DNA from: Pseudomonas graminis
Lineage (GTDB): Bacteria > Pseudomonadota > Gammaproteobacteria > Pseudomonadales > Pseudomonadaceae
Length of the DNA: 64,000 bases
NCBI RefSeq assembly: GCF_013201545.1
Contig: NZ_CP053746.1
Span: 2,755,001-2,819,000 of the forward strand
Direction: 5' to 3'
Position numbers and translations under genes: made by a program
Notes under the pieces: model-generated
What the model saw: the letters and a program-made list of their open reading frames with translations, nothing else
Told to the model about the DNA's origin: nothing
Database searches by the model: none
Shown here: positions 1 to 13,424 of the stretch, in pieces
How positions within the stretch are numbered: position 1 is the stretch's first letter
Layout of the letters: the number at the start of each line of letters is the position of its first letter

Positions 1-1273
1 CGTCGATGCTGGCCGTCACGGCGCCGATGACCCCCGCCTTGCGCTCCGCCGTGCTCGCGCCGTTCACAGCCTGATCAATGTTGAGGCCCATGTCGGCGAG
101 GCCGGCACCCACGGCTGCCAGCGCAATCGGCCAGTCAATCGCCGCCAGCGCGCCGGACAGTTGCGAGAACGACCGCAGATAGCCGATCCACATCTGCTTG
201 CGCAGGTCGCCGTTGGAATGCAGTGCCAGGTCAGCGTCGGCAAACATCCGCGTGCGGATCGAGTCGCGCAGATGAGTGAACGGGTCGCCCGACACGTGCT
301 GGCTGTGTTGATTGATCACGCCGGGATTCGCTGCGCCCCATGTGGTGTAAAGCACGTCCAGGCCGTGAAACAACCCGATGTTGTCGTCAGCCTCGCCGTG
401 GGCTGACAACGGGAAGTGGCCCATGAAATGTGCGCGCCGCTCCGGGCGGTTGTTTTGCGACAGCAGCCACCCATGCAGGTCTTCGGGCGTGGCGAAGGCA
501 TGAAACGCCTGCACTTCGCCGGGGGTGTAGAGAATCTGCCGGCCGCCCGCGGTCACGATGCGCAGGATATCGCTGGCCTCGTAGCCGATCACGTCGAAGG
601 TCCAGACTTTCGCATCAGCACTGGCCGGAGCGCAGGCTCGCAGGGTTTGCAGGCTCGGTGCCTCGGACGGTTCTACGTTCGCCGCACGTAAGACGCTTCG
701 CAGATCCTCTTCGCTGAGCCAGCCCGCTTGATGGTCTTCAAAGGCGCTGGCGATGAAGTTGGTCTTGGCCAGGGTGCGAAAATCATCAGCGAAGTCGCGC
801 CAGAACGTCTTCAACTTCGCTTGATAGCGGGACTTGAAATCCACGGCCCAGAAGTCGCTCATGACCTGCGCGGGCAGCATCCTGATCTCGTTACGCTCGT
901 CGAATGCGTCGGCATCGGCGCCTGCGGTATAGAAGCCGCTGAGCATCTGCAGGGTGTCGGGATTGTCCTGATCACGGGGGTTGAAACGGTGCATGACCAA
1001 CTGCGGAAGGGTCATCGATTGCCAGGGCGCATCGCGGTGCTGCCAGCCATTGAATGATCGTGGACTGCTGACCGCCGTGTGGAAGCGGTGCCAGTAAACC
1101 GTATCTGGCTCGGCGTCGTGACCGGTCTGGCGCAAGAGAATTTCTCGAGCGATGCTGCGGGCCATTTCGCGCATGTCCGGGCAGGCCTCGACCAGACGCT
1201 CACTCATGCAGATGAGGGCGGTTCGGGCGTGGCTCGGGGATGCGGCGGGCGGGTGGGCGGGTGCAACGGTCAT
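1..1273 (-). CDS. Dermonecrotic-toxin-like large protein (5' part, cut by left edge)
   Basis: Reverse-strand frame opening with ATG at 1273 and staying open for about 424 codons to the window edge, so only the N-terminal part is visible. The protein carries YWHRFHTAV near residue 62, then WQSMTLPQLVMHRF and LQMLSGFYTAG, and further on FWRDFADDFRTLAKTNF. This pattern is characteristic, from memory, of the N-terminal domain of the large Pseudomonas proteins annotated as dermonecrotic toxin or membrane-targeted effector (DUF6543 class). Those proteins are usually well over 1000 residues with variable C-terminal activities; that part lies outside the window, so the activity cannot be named. No signal peptide is seen. 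It is divergent from the multicopper oxidase gene, with about 170 bases between them. The family assignment is inference from motif memory; that the frame is coding is well supported. Confidence 0.72.
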   Translation of the reverse strand, partial: MTVAPAHPPAASPSHARTALICMSERLVEACPDMREMARSIAREILLRQTGHDAEPDTVYWHRFHTAVSSPRSFNGWQHRDAPWQSMTLPQLVMHRFNPRDQDNPDTLQMLSGFYTAGADADAFDERNEIRMLPAQVMSDFWAVDFKSRYQAKLKTFWRDFADDFRTLAKTNFIASAFEDHQAGWLSEEDLRSVLRAANVEPSEAPSLQTLRACAPASADAKVWTFDVIGYEASDILRIVTAGGRQILYTPGEVQAFHAFATPEDLHGWLLSQNNRPERRAHFMGHFPLSAHGEADDNIGLFHGLDVLYTTWGAANPGVINQHSQHVSGDPFTHLRDSIRTRMFADADLALHSNGDLRKQMWIGYLRSFSQLSGALAAIDWPIALAAVGAGLADMGLNIDQAVNGASTAERKAGVIGAVTASID

Positions 1274-1444
1274 ATTCGTCTTCCTTGATGAACGGGAAGA
1301 CAAGCTTGGCGTGATCGCCGATTCATTTGGCACTAAATATGTATTGCGTACGCGGTCTCCTTAAATTTCTGTAAGGGCAGGTGTATCGTGTCCGCCCCTC
1401 GCATCGCTCACGGATGCGACCCGTCGTTTGAGGTTTTTTCGTAC

Positions 1445-2818
1445 ATGTCTTTTACCCGTCGACAGATACTCGGAGGTCTGGCCGGTCTTGCCGTGGTCGG
1501 GCTTGGGGCGGGCGGCGCCTCAAGGTATTGGCTGGGCAAGCGCGGGCCGGGGGAAGGGCATGATTACGAACTGATCGCCGCGCCGCTCGACGTTGAACTG
1601 GTGGCCGGGCACCAGACGCCCGCCTGGGCATTCGGCGGTTCGGCACCGGGCACTGAGCTACGCGTCAGGCAGGGCGAGTGGCTACGGGTGCGCTTCATCA
1701 ATCATCTGCCCGTTGAAACCACCATTCATTGGCACGGCATCAGGCTGCCCCTGGAGATGGACGGCGTGCCTTACGTCTCGCAATTGCCGGTCAAGCCGGG
1801 CGAGTACTTCGACTATAAATTCCGAGTGCCGGACGCCGGCAGCTATTGGTATCACCCCCATGTCAGCAGCAGCGAAGAGCTGGGGCGCGGGCTGGTGGGG
1901 CCGCTGATCGTCGAGGAGCGCGAGCCGACGGGGTTTACCCACGAACGCGTGGTCAGCCTGAAGAGCTGGCATGTGGACGAGGAGGGCGCTTTCACCGACT
2001 TCAGCGTCATCCGCGAAGCCGCACGCGAGGGCACGGCCGGGCGCCTGTCGACGATCAATGGCGTGCCACAAGGCGTCGTCGAGCTGCCTGCCGGGCAAAT
2101 CACCCGGGTGCGCATTCTCAATCTCGACAACACGGTGACCTATCGCCTGAATCTGCCGGGCGCGGAGGCGATGATCTACGCCCTGGACGGCAACCCGGTC
2201 AAACCGCGCGCGCTGGGCAAGGATTACTGGCTGGGGCCGGGCATGCGCATCTGTCTGGCGATCAAGGCGCCTGCCGCCGGTGAAGAAATCTCCCTGCGCA
2301 ACGGCCCGGTGCGGCTGGGCACATTCCGCTCGGTCGCCAACAACGATGCGGCGGGTGAATGGCCACCTGAGCTGCCGGCGAACCCGGTCGCCGAGCCGGA
2401 TCTGGCCAACGCCGAGAAGCTCAATTTCAATTTCGAGTGGGTTGGTTCGGTATCGGTGAATGTCGACAACGGCAAACCGCCTAGCTTGTGGCAGATCAAT
2501 GGCCAGGCCTGGGACATTACCGACAAGACCTGCGCGGACCGGCCAATCGCCAAGCTCGGACGAGGCAAGAGTTACATCTTTGAGCTGAAGAACATGACGC
2601 AGTATCAGCATCCCATTCACTTGCACGGCATGAGCTTCAAGGTCATCGCTTCCAATCGAAAGAAGGTGGTTCCGTACTTCACGGACACCTATCTGCTGGG
2701 GCGCAACGAGCGCGCGCGCGTCGCCCTGGTCGCGGATAATCCCGGCGTGTGGATGTTTCACTGCCATGTGATCGACCACATGGAAACCGGTCTCATGGCC
2801 GCTATCGAGGTTTCGTAA
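1445..2818 (+). CDS. Tat-exported multicopper oxidase (laccase-like)
   Basis: 457-residue periplasmic copper oxidase. The N-terminus has a twin-arginine signal (TRRQILGG) followed by a hydrophobic stretch. All four copper-binding blocks are present: HWHG at about residue 95, HPH at about 137, HPIHLHG at about 389, and HCHVIDHMETGLM from 439. The type-1 cysteine is C440 and its histidine H445; the axial position (Cys+10) is Leu450 rather than the Met found in CueO. No Met-rich CueO-type insert is seen. A GTG 57 bases upstream would extend the frame, but ATG 1445 is preferred because it places the Tat motif at the N-terminus and has a GAGG site upstream. Its stop overlaps the tadA start by one base, so the two are probably cotranscribed. 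The substrate is unknown; metal or phenol oxidation are both possible. Confidence 0.9.
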   Translation: MSFTRRQILGGLAGLAVVGLGAGGASRYWLGKRGPGEGHDYELIAAPLDVELVAGHQTPAWAFGGSAPGTELRVRQGEWLRVRFINHLPVETTIHWHGIRLPLEMDGVPYVSQLPVKPGEYFDYKFRVPDAGSYWYHPHVSSSEELGRGLVGPLIVEEREPTGFTHERVVSLKSWHVDEEGAFTDFSVIREAAREGTAGRLSTINGVPQGVVELPAGQITRVRILNLDNTVTYRLNLPGAEAMIYALDGNPVKPRALGKDYWLGPGMRICLAIKAPAAGEEISLRNGPVRLGTFRSVANNDAAGEWPPELPANPVAEPDLANAEKLNFNFEWVGSVSVNVDNGKPPSLWQINGQAWDITDKTCADRPIAKLGRGKSYIFELKNMTQYQHPIHLHGMSFKVIASNRKKVVPYFTDTYLLGRNERARVALVADNPGVWMFHCHVIDHMETGLMAAIEVS

Positions 2819-3300
2819 TGCGTCAGCCCCCCATCATCGATCGCAGTCGCGATCAGCACTTCATGCGCGAAGCGCTGGCACTGGCCGCCGAAGGTGCGTT
2901 GCTCGGCGAGGTGCCGGTCGGCGCGGTGGTGGTGCAGGACGGTGAAATCGTGGGCCGCGGCTTCAATTGCCCCATCAGCGGCAGCGATCCCAGTGCCCAC
3001 GCGGAGATGGTCGCCATTCGTGCGGCGGCGCAGTCACTGAGTAATTACCGCCTGCCGGGCAGCACGCTGTACGTGACCTTGGAACCCTGCAGCATGTGCG
3101 CGGGTTTGATCGTCCACTCGCGCATCACCCGCGTGGTGTATGGCGCAACCGAGCCGAAAGCGGGGGTGGTGCAGAGTCAGGGGCAGTTCTTCACGCAGCC
3201 TTTCCTGAATCATCGCGTGCTGTTTGAAGGCGGGGTGCTGGGGGAGGAGTGCGGGAAGATGCTGAGTGAGTTTTTCAGGATGAGGCGGGCGAAGGGCTAG
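2818..3300 (+). CDS. tadA: tRNA-specific adenosine deaminase TadA
   Basis: Zinc enzyme that deaminates adenosine 34 of tRNA-Arg(ACG) to inosine in the cytoplasm, allowing one tRNA to read several Arg codons. The 160-residue protein has the cytidine-deaminase-fold catalytic signature HAE (H61, E63) and the zinc-binding PCSMC motif with C91 and C94. Length is normal for the family. The ATG at 2818 shares its first base with the TAA of the upstream oxidase gene, giving translational coupling; a longer in-frame start at 2749 would lie inside that gene and is unlikely. The tadA-mltF-purL order matches other pseudomonads. Confidence 0.96.
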   Translation: MRQPPIIDRSRDQHFMREALALAAEGALLGEVPVGAVVVQDGEIVGRGFNCPISGSDPSAHAEMVAIRAAAQSLSNYRLPGSTLYVTLEPCSMCAGLIVHSRITRVVYGATEPKAGVVQSQGQFFTQPFLNHRVLFEGGVLGEECGKMLSEFFRMRRAKG

Positions 3301-3332
3301 TTCAGTGCGATGGCGAGCGGTTCTGGCGCTGA

Positions 3333-8905
<5,573 letters not shown>

Positions 8906-8911
8906 TAGCTG

Positions 8912-9223
8912 ATGTACAAGCTGGCCTTCTTTGTGCCACCGAGCCATGTGGAGCAGGTCAAAAACGCGTTGTTCGCCGCCGGTGCGGGGCGAATCGGCGC
9001 GTATGACTGCTGCTCATGGCAGGTGCTCGGGCAAGGCCAGTTTCGTCCGCTGGACGGCAGTCAGCCGTTCATCGGGCAGGCAGGCGAGGTCGAGCAGGTT
9101 CAGGAATGGAAGGTCGAGCTTGTCGTGTCAGATGAGCTGATCAGGCAGGCGGTTGCTGCGCTGAAGAACAGTCATCCCTATGAAGTACCGGCTTACGATG
9201 TCTGGAAGCTGGAAGATATCTAG
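8912..9223 (+). CDS. YqfO/NIF3-insert-domain protein (CutA-like fold)
   Basis: 103-residue protein starting six bases after purL, so it is very likely cotranscribed. Its sequence (N-terminal YKLAFFVPPSHVEQV, central GAYDCCSWQVLGQGQF, C-terminal NSHPYEVPAYDVWKLE) matches the small ferredoxin-like, CutA/PII-like domain found inserted in some NIF3/YqfO proteins. Here it stands alone, as it commonly does in pseudomonads. The HPYEVPAYD block is the most conserved part of the family. The biochemical function is unknown; related folds trimerise and bind metals or small ligands. Confidence 0.85.
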   Translation: MYKLAFFVPPSHVEQVKNALFAAGAGRIGAYDCCSWQVLGQGQFRPLDGSQPFIGQAGEVEQVQEWKVELVVSDELIRQAVAALKNSHPYEVPAYDVWKLEDI

Positions 9224-9277
9224 CTTCCCTGCAGCATGGCTCGAGATTGGAGCGATCTGCATCACCCCCGCAAAATC

Positions 9278-9841
9278 TTACGGCCGAATCTCTATCATCG
9301 TGCCGTCCTTCACCAGATCCCACACCTCGCGAATGTCGCTGTTGCGCATGGCAATGCAGCCGTTCGTCCAGTCAAGCGTGTGGAAATACCACTCCGGGTA
9401 ATCGTCGTTGATCGGCGTGCCGTGAATCATGATCATGCTGCCCGGTTTCACGCCTTCGCGGCGGGCGCGTGCGGCATCGGAAATGTTGGGGTAGGAAATG
9501 TGCATCGACAGGTTGTAGGCGTCGCTGGTCTTGCGCCAATCGAGCCAGTAGAAACCCTCCGGCGTGCGCTGGTCGCCTTCCTGCAGCTTGGGTCCGTTGG
9601 GCGCCTTGCCCAGTGATATCCGGTAGGTCTTCAGCGCCTCGCCACGGCTGATCAGCTGCAACTGATGTGCGGATTTGAGGACCAGCACCTTATCGATGGT
9701 GCGGTCCGCGATGTTCTGGGTGTCGACGACCTTCCCGCCAACGAACTTCTGTTCGCTGCCTTTGGGCACGATGGTCTGAGTGAACGCAGCCTGGGACAGC
9801 GGCACCACCGACAGGCATAAAACGGCAAGCAACCAACGCAT
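9278..9841 (-). CDS. Secreted L,D-transpeptidase (YkuD family)
   Basis: 187-residue exported protein. A signal peptide (MRWLLAVLCLSVVPLSQA) is followed by a YkuD catalytic domain. The active-site region reads IHGTPINDDYPEWYFHT and then DWTNGCIAMRN, giving the expected HGT...NGC with the nucleophilic Cys near residue 162. Such enzymes make 3-3 peptidoglycan cross-links or attach lipoproteins or other groups to diaminopimelate. No LysM or other wall-binding domain is present, so this is a minimal single-domain member. ATG 9841 was chosen because it starts the signal peptide; the frame is open further upstream. It may be expressed with the upstream Nudix gene, 50 bases away on the same strand. 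Confidence 0.9.
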   Translation of the reverse strand: MRWLLAVLCLSVVPLSQAAFTQTIVPKGSEQKFVGGKVVDTQNIADRTIDKVLVLKSAHQLQLISRGEALKTYRISLGKAPNGPKLQEGDQRTPEGFYWLDWRKTSDAYNLSMHISYPNISDAARARREGVKPGSMIMIHGTPINDDYPEWYFHTLDWTNGCIAMRNSDIREVWDLVKDGTMIEIRP

Positions 9842-9891
9842 GAAAAGGGTATCCCTGAAGCCTGCGCGGCAATCGCGCATCATCGTTTCGA

Positions 9892-10443
9892 TCAAAGGGT
9901 CTTGAGCGGCGGTGTGACAGACAGACAATCGGTGCGTACCTGGAAATCTTGATGCCGCCGGTCGCGGAAAAAACACTCCAGGGTTCGCCTGACCGTATTG
10001 AACGCCAGCTCCGACCACGGGATATCCGCTTCGTCGAACAACTTCACTTCAAGGCTTTCGATACCGGCAGCGTACTCCGGTTTGACCAGATTCGAGCGGT
10101 AGAAGATATGCACCTGATTGATGTGCGGCACGTCGATCATCGAATACAGCTGCAGGTCCTCGACCTCTGCACACGCCTCTTCAAGGGTTTCCCGGCGGGC
10201 GGCCTGCTCGACGCTTTCGCCGTTTTCCATGAACCCTGCGGGCAGCGTCCAGTAGCCCATTCGTGGCTCGATGGCTCGACGGCACAGCAACACCTTTTCG
10301 CCCCACACCGGCACGACGCCGGCCACGATGTTGGGGTTCTGGTAGTGAATGGTGTCGCAATGTTCACACACGTAACGCAGGCGGCTGTCGCCCTCGGGAA
10401 TACGCTGGATGACCTGTTTGCCGCAGTTGCTGCAGAATTTCAT
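9892..10443 (-). CDS. Nudix hydrolase with N-terminal zinc ribbon
   Basis: 183-residue protein. It begins with a zinc ribbon made of CSNC (residues 4-7) and CEHC, as in the NudC-like and related ribbon-containing Nudix proteins, followed by a Nudix domain. The Nudix box begins GFMENGESVEQAARRETLEE, satisfying GX5EX7REUXEE; the glycine that normally follows two residues later is Cys here. The substrate cannot be read from sequence; nucleotide sugars, NADH or mRNA caps are hydrolysed by relatives. The start at 10443 is the Met directly before the zinc ribbon; an upstream extension to 10503 lacks family similarity. It is divergent from the CoA pyrophosphatase gene. Confidence 0.87.
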   Translation of the reverse strand: MKFCSNCGKQVIQRIPEGDSRLRYVCEHCDTIHYQNPNIVAGVVPVWGEKVLLCRRAIEPRMGYWTLPAGFMENGESVEQAARRETLEEACAEVEDLQLYSMIDVPHINQVHIFYRSNLVKPEYAAGIESLEVKLFDEADIPWSELAFNTVRRTLECFFRDRRHQDFQVRTDCLSVTPPLKTL

Positions 10444-10597
10444 GATCGAATCGGGTTCCTGTTGGCAGCGGCTATCTTGAGCTGTAGCGCGGGTGGACGG
10501 CAAGAGGCGTCTTGCGCGCGCGGGGTTGTCCTACAAGACTTGGGCGCGTCGTCGCTTTGGTGCATGATGCCGGGCAGGCAACCGATCGAGAATTCCC

Positions 10598-11209
10598 ATG
10601 CTGGATGAGCTACTTCACCGTATGAGCAGCTACACGCCGGTGATGCTGGAAACGGACGCGCGCTTCCCCGAGGCCGCCGTGCTTCTACCCATTACCCGCA
10701 ACGCAGAACCTGAACTGGTGCTGACGCTGCGCGCCAGTGGCCTGTCGACCCACGGCGGCGAGGTGGCCTTCCCGGGCGGGCGGCGTGATCCGGAAGACCC
10801 GGACCTGATCTTCACGGCGCTGCGCGAAGCCCAGGAGGAGATCGGTTTGCCGCCTGGTCTCGTCGAAGTGGTCGGTCCCCTGAGTCCGTTGATCTCCAAA
10901 CACGGTATAAGGGTGACGCCCTATGTCGGCGTTATTCCTGATTTCGTCGAATACACACCCAACGATGGCGAAATCGCGGCCGTGTTCAGCGTGCCACTGG
11001 ACTTCTTCCGTCAGGATGCGCGCGAACACACCCATCGCATCGACTATGAAGGGCGCAGCTGGTACGTGCCGAGTTATCGCTTTGGGGAGTACAAGATCTG
11101 GGGCCTGACCGCGATCATGATCGTCGAACTGATGAACCTGCTTTTCGACAGCGGCATCGACCTTAACGAGCCGCCCAAACGATCGATCATCCACACGCTG
11201 AAATCCTGA
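10598..11209 (+). CDS. CoA pyrophosphatase (Nudix, NudL-type)
   Basis: 203-residue Nudix hydrolase of the UPF0035/CoA subgroup, which splits coenzyme A or oxidised CoA into phosphopantetheine and 3',5'-ADP. The subgroup signature is visible as LTLRASGLSTHGGEVAFPGG directly before the Nudix box, which continues REAQEEIGL. The late motif YVGVIP is also typical. It is followed 48 bases later by the carbonic anhydrase gene on the same strand, so an operon through the DUF1289 gene is likely. Confidence 0.9.
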   Translation: MLDELLHRMSSYTPVMLETDARFPEAAVLLPITRNAEPELVLTLRASGLSTHGGEVAFPGGRRDPEDPDLIFTALREAQEEIGLPPGLVEVVGPLSPLISKHGIRVTPYVGVIPDFVEYTPNDGEIAAVFSVPLDFFRQDAREHTHRIDYEGRSWYVPSYRFGEYKIWGLTAIMIVELMNLLFDSGIDLNEPPKRSIIHTLKS

Positions 11210-11257
11210 CCCGCAGCCGCCGCCCGAGCATGAGGACTGAGCCATGAGGAGCAAACC

Positions 11258-11782
11258 ATGAAATACCGTCTGGGCGACGCCCGCGTCGATGCGCACGCCA
11301 GCAGCTGGATCGCGCCGACAGCCACCGTCATCGGCAATGTGCGTTTGCAGGCCAATGCCAGCGTCTGGTTTGGCGCTGTGTTGCGTGGCGACAACGAGCT
11401 GATCGACATCGGCGAGAACAGCAACGTGCAGGACGGCACGGTGATGCACACCGACATGGGGTCGCCGCTGACCATTGGCCGCAATGTCACCATCGGGCAC
11501 AACGCGATGCTGCATGGTTGCAGCGTGGGTGACGGCACGCTCATCGGCATCAACTCAGTCATCCTGAACGGCGCGCAGATTGGCAAACATTGCATCATCG
11601 GCGCGAATTCGCTGATCGGCGAAGGCAAAGTCATCCCTGACGGTTCGCTGGTCATGGGTTCGCCCGGCAAAATCGTCCGCGAGCTGACAGATGCCCAGAA
11701 GCAGATGCTTGACGCCAGCGCCGCCCACTACGTCCAGAACGCCCAACGCTACGCGCGTGACCTGGCCCCACAGGAAGATTGA
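11258..11782 (+). CDS. Gamma-class carbonic anhydrase family protein
   Basis: 174-residue left-handed beta-helix protein with hexapeptide repeats. The three metal-ligand histidines expected for this family are visible in the blocks VMHTDMG and [10 protein letters not shown]. The N-terminal part contains [21 protein letters not shown], the usual Arg/Asp trimer-interface region. Homologues (YrdA, PaaY, CaiE-like) bind zinc or iron in a trimer; some hydrate CO2 and some are thioesterases or of unknown activity, so the enzymatic role is uncertain. The stop codon overlaps the start of the next gene by one base. Confidence 0.92.
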   Translation: MKYRLGDARVDAHASSWIAPTATVIGNVRLQANASVWFGAVLRGDNELIDIGENSNVQDGTVMHTDMGSPLTIGRNVTIGHNAMLHGCSVGDGTLIGINSVILNGAQIGKHCIIGANSLIGEGKVIPDGSLVMGSPGKIVRELTDAQKQMLDASAAHYVQNAQRYARDLAPQED

Positions 11783-12045
11783 TGTCCAGCGCCAAACCCC
11801 CCATCCATGCAGCACCCGTCGATGAAGCGCCGATCCATGAAAAGCCGGTCCGCTCGCCCTGTGTGAGCATTTGCGCACTGGACGACGCCGACATCTGCAC
11901 GGGTTGCCAGCGCACCGTGGCTGAGATCACCGGCTGGAGCCGAATGGACAATCAGCAACGCCGCGCTGTCTTGATCGCCTGTGATGAAAGGGCGAGGGCC
12001 GGCGGGATGATGTTTCAAGTCAGTGGCAACAGCCCTCGGCGGTGA
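11782..12045 (+). CDS. DUF1289 family small cysteine-rich protein
   Basis: 87-residue cytoplasmic protein of the DUF1289 family. The signature SPCVSICALDDADICTGC followed by RTVAEITGW contains four conserved cysteines suited to binding a metal or iron-sulfur centre. The function is not established. The ATG at 11782 overlaps the TGA of the carbonic anhydrase gene, implying coupled translation. The N-terminal 20 residues are proline-rich and not part of the family core. Confidence 0.88.
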   Translation: MSSAKPPIHAAPVDEAPIHEKPVRSPCVSICALDDADICTGCQRTVAEITGWSRMDNQQRRAVLIACDERARAGGMMFQVSGNSPRR

Positions 12046-12162
12046 ATCAAGCCCGCGCCGCTGCATCCCATTTCCCGGCCTTCATGTTAAATTGCGCGCC
12101 TTTCTACCTGCGGTTGCTTGCACACGCCGAGCGACCCTCGACCTGCTCCACGAGGACCTGAG

Positions 12163-13344
12163 ATGACTCAAATCGGAACTCCACTGTCGCCGACCGCGAC
12201 CCGCGTTTTGCTCTGCGGTTGCGGCGAGCTTGGCAAGGAAGTGGTGATCGAGCTGCAACGCCTTGGCGTTGAAGTGATTGCCGTCGACCGTTACGCCAAC
12301 GCTCCGGCGATGCAGGTCGCGCACCGCAGCCACGTGATCAATATGCTCGACGGCGCCGCCTTGCGTGCGGTCATCGAGTCCGAGAAGCCCCATTACATCG
12401 TCCCGGAAATCGAAGCCATTGCCACCGCGACCCTGGTGGAACTGGAGTCCGAAGGCTTCACGGTCATTCCGACGGCCCGTGCCGCGCAGTTGACCATGAA
12501 CCGCGAAGGTATTCGTCGTCTGGCCGCTGAAGAACTGGACCTGCCGACCTCGCCCTACCACTTCGCCGACACCTTCGAGGACTACAAAAAAGCCGTCGAA
12601 GACCTCGGCTTCCCGTGCGTGGTCAAGCCGGTGATGAGCTCGTCGGGCAAAGGCCAGAGCCTGCTGAAAACCGACGCGGATATCCAGAAGGCCTGGGATT
12701 ATGCCCAGGAAGGCGGTCGTGCCGGCAAAGGTCGGGTGATCATCGAAGGTTTCATTGATTTCGATTACGAAATCACTTTGCTGACCGTGCGTCACGTCGG
12801 CGGCACGACCTTTTGTGCGCCGGTTGGCCATCGTCAGGAGAAGGGCGATTATCAGGAATCGTGGCAGCCCCAGGCCATGAGCCCGGTGGCATTGGCCGAG
12901 TCCGAGCGCGTCGCCAAAGCGGTGACCGAGGCGCTGGGTGGCCGCGGTCTGTTCGGCGTCGAGTTGTTCATCAAGGGCGATCAGGTCTGGTTCAGTGAAG
13001 TCTCGCCACGCCCCCACGACACCGGTCTGGTCACGCTGATCTCTCAGGACCTGTCGCAGTTCGCCCTGCACGCCCGCGCCATTCTCGGTCTGCCGATTCC
13101 GTTGATTCGCCAGTTCGGGCCATCGGCGTCGGCGGTGATTCTGGTAGAAGGCCAGTCGACCCAGACGGCGTTCGCCAACCTGGAGCAGGCCTTGAGCGAA
13201 CCGGACACCGCGCTGCGCCTGTTCGGCAAGCCCGAGGTCAATGGACAGCGCCGCATGGGCGTTGCCCTGGCGCGCGACGAGTCGATCGAAGCTGCCCGTC
13301 GCAAGGCCACTCGCGCGTCGATGGCGGTGAAGGTTCAGTTGTAA
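12163..13344 (+). CDS. purT: Formate-dependent GAR transformylase
   Basis: 393-residue ATP-grasp enzyme that makes formyl-GAR from GAR, formate and ATP, a folate-independent alternative to PurN in purine synthesis. Visible features are the N-terminal Rossmann-like [13 protein letters not shown], the ATP-grasp loop [12 protein letters not shown], and the Mg/ATP-binding [16 protein letters not shown]. The start at 12163 follows a GAGGACCTGAG ribosome-binding region; a 15-codon longer form exists but does not fit the family. A strong terminator follows directly. Confidence 0.97.
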   Translation: MTQIGTPLSPTATRVLLCGCGELGKEVVIELQRLGVEVIAVDRYANAPAMQVAHRSHVINMLDGAALRAVIESEKPHYIVPEIEAIATATLVELESEGFTVIPTARAAQLTMNREGIRRLAAEELDLPTSPYHFADTFEDYKKAVEDLGFPCVVKPVMSSSGKGQSLLKTDADIQKAWDYAQEGGRAGKGRVIIEGFIDFDYEITLLTVRHVGGTTFCAPVGHRQEKGDYQESWQPQAMSPVALAESERVAKAVTEALGGRGLFGVELFIKGDQVWFSEVSPRPHDTGLVTLISQDLSQFALHARAILGLPIPLIRQFGPSASAVILVEGQSTQTAFANLEQALSEPDTALRLFGKPEVNGQRRMGVALARDESIEAARRKATRASMAVKVQL

Positions 13345-13361
13345 GCGTCACGCTGAATAAG

Positions 13362-13389
13362 AAACGGCGCCTTCAGGGGCGCCGTTTTT
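13362..13389 (+). terminator. Rho-independent terminator of purT
   Basis: Nine-base perfect stem (aacggcgcc with ggcgccgtt, arms 13363-13371 and 13378-13386), six-base loop, followed by a T-rich run. It lies 18 bases after the purT stop. The gene on the other side is leftward, so the hairpin may serve both directions. Confidence 0.9.
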
Positions 13390-13424
13390 GTTTCGCGATC
13401 ACGCACCGTCGATGTCCGGTTTGC

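Noticed and set aside
1388..1444. GTG 1388 as the start of the multicopper oxidase.
   Set aside because: It would put 19 residues before the twin-arginine motif; ATG 1445 has a ribosome-binding site and places the Tat signal correctly.
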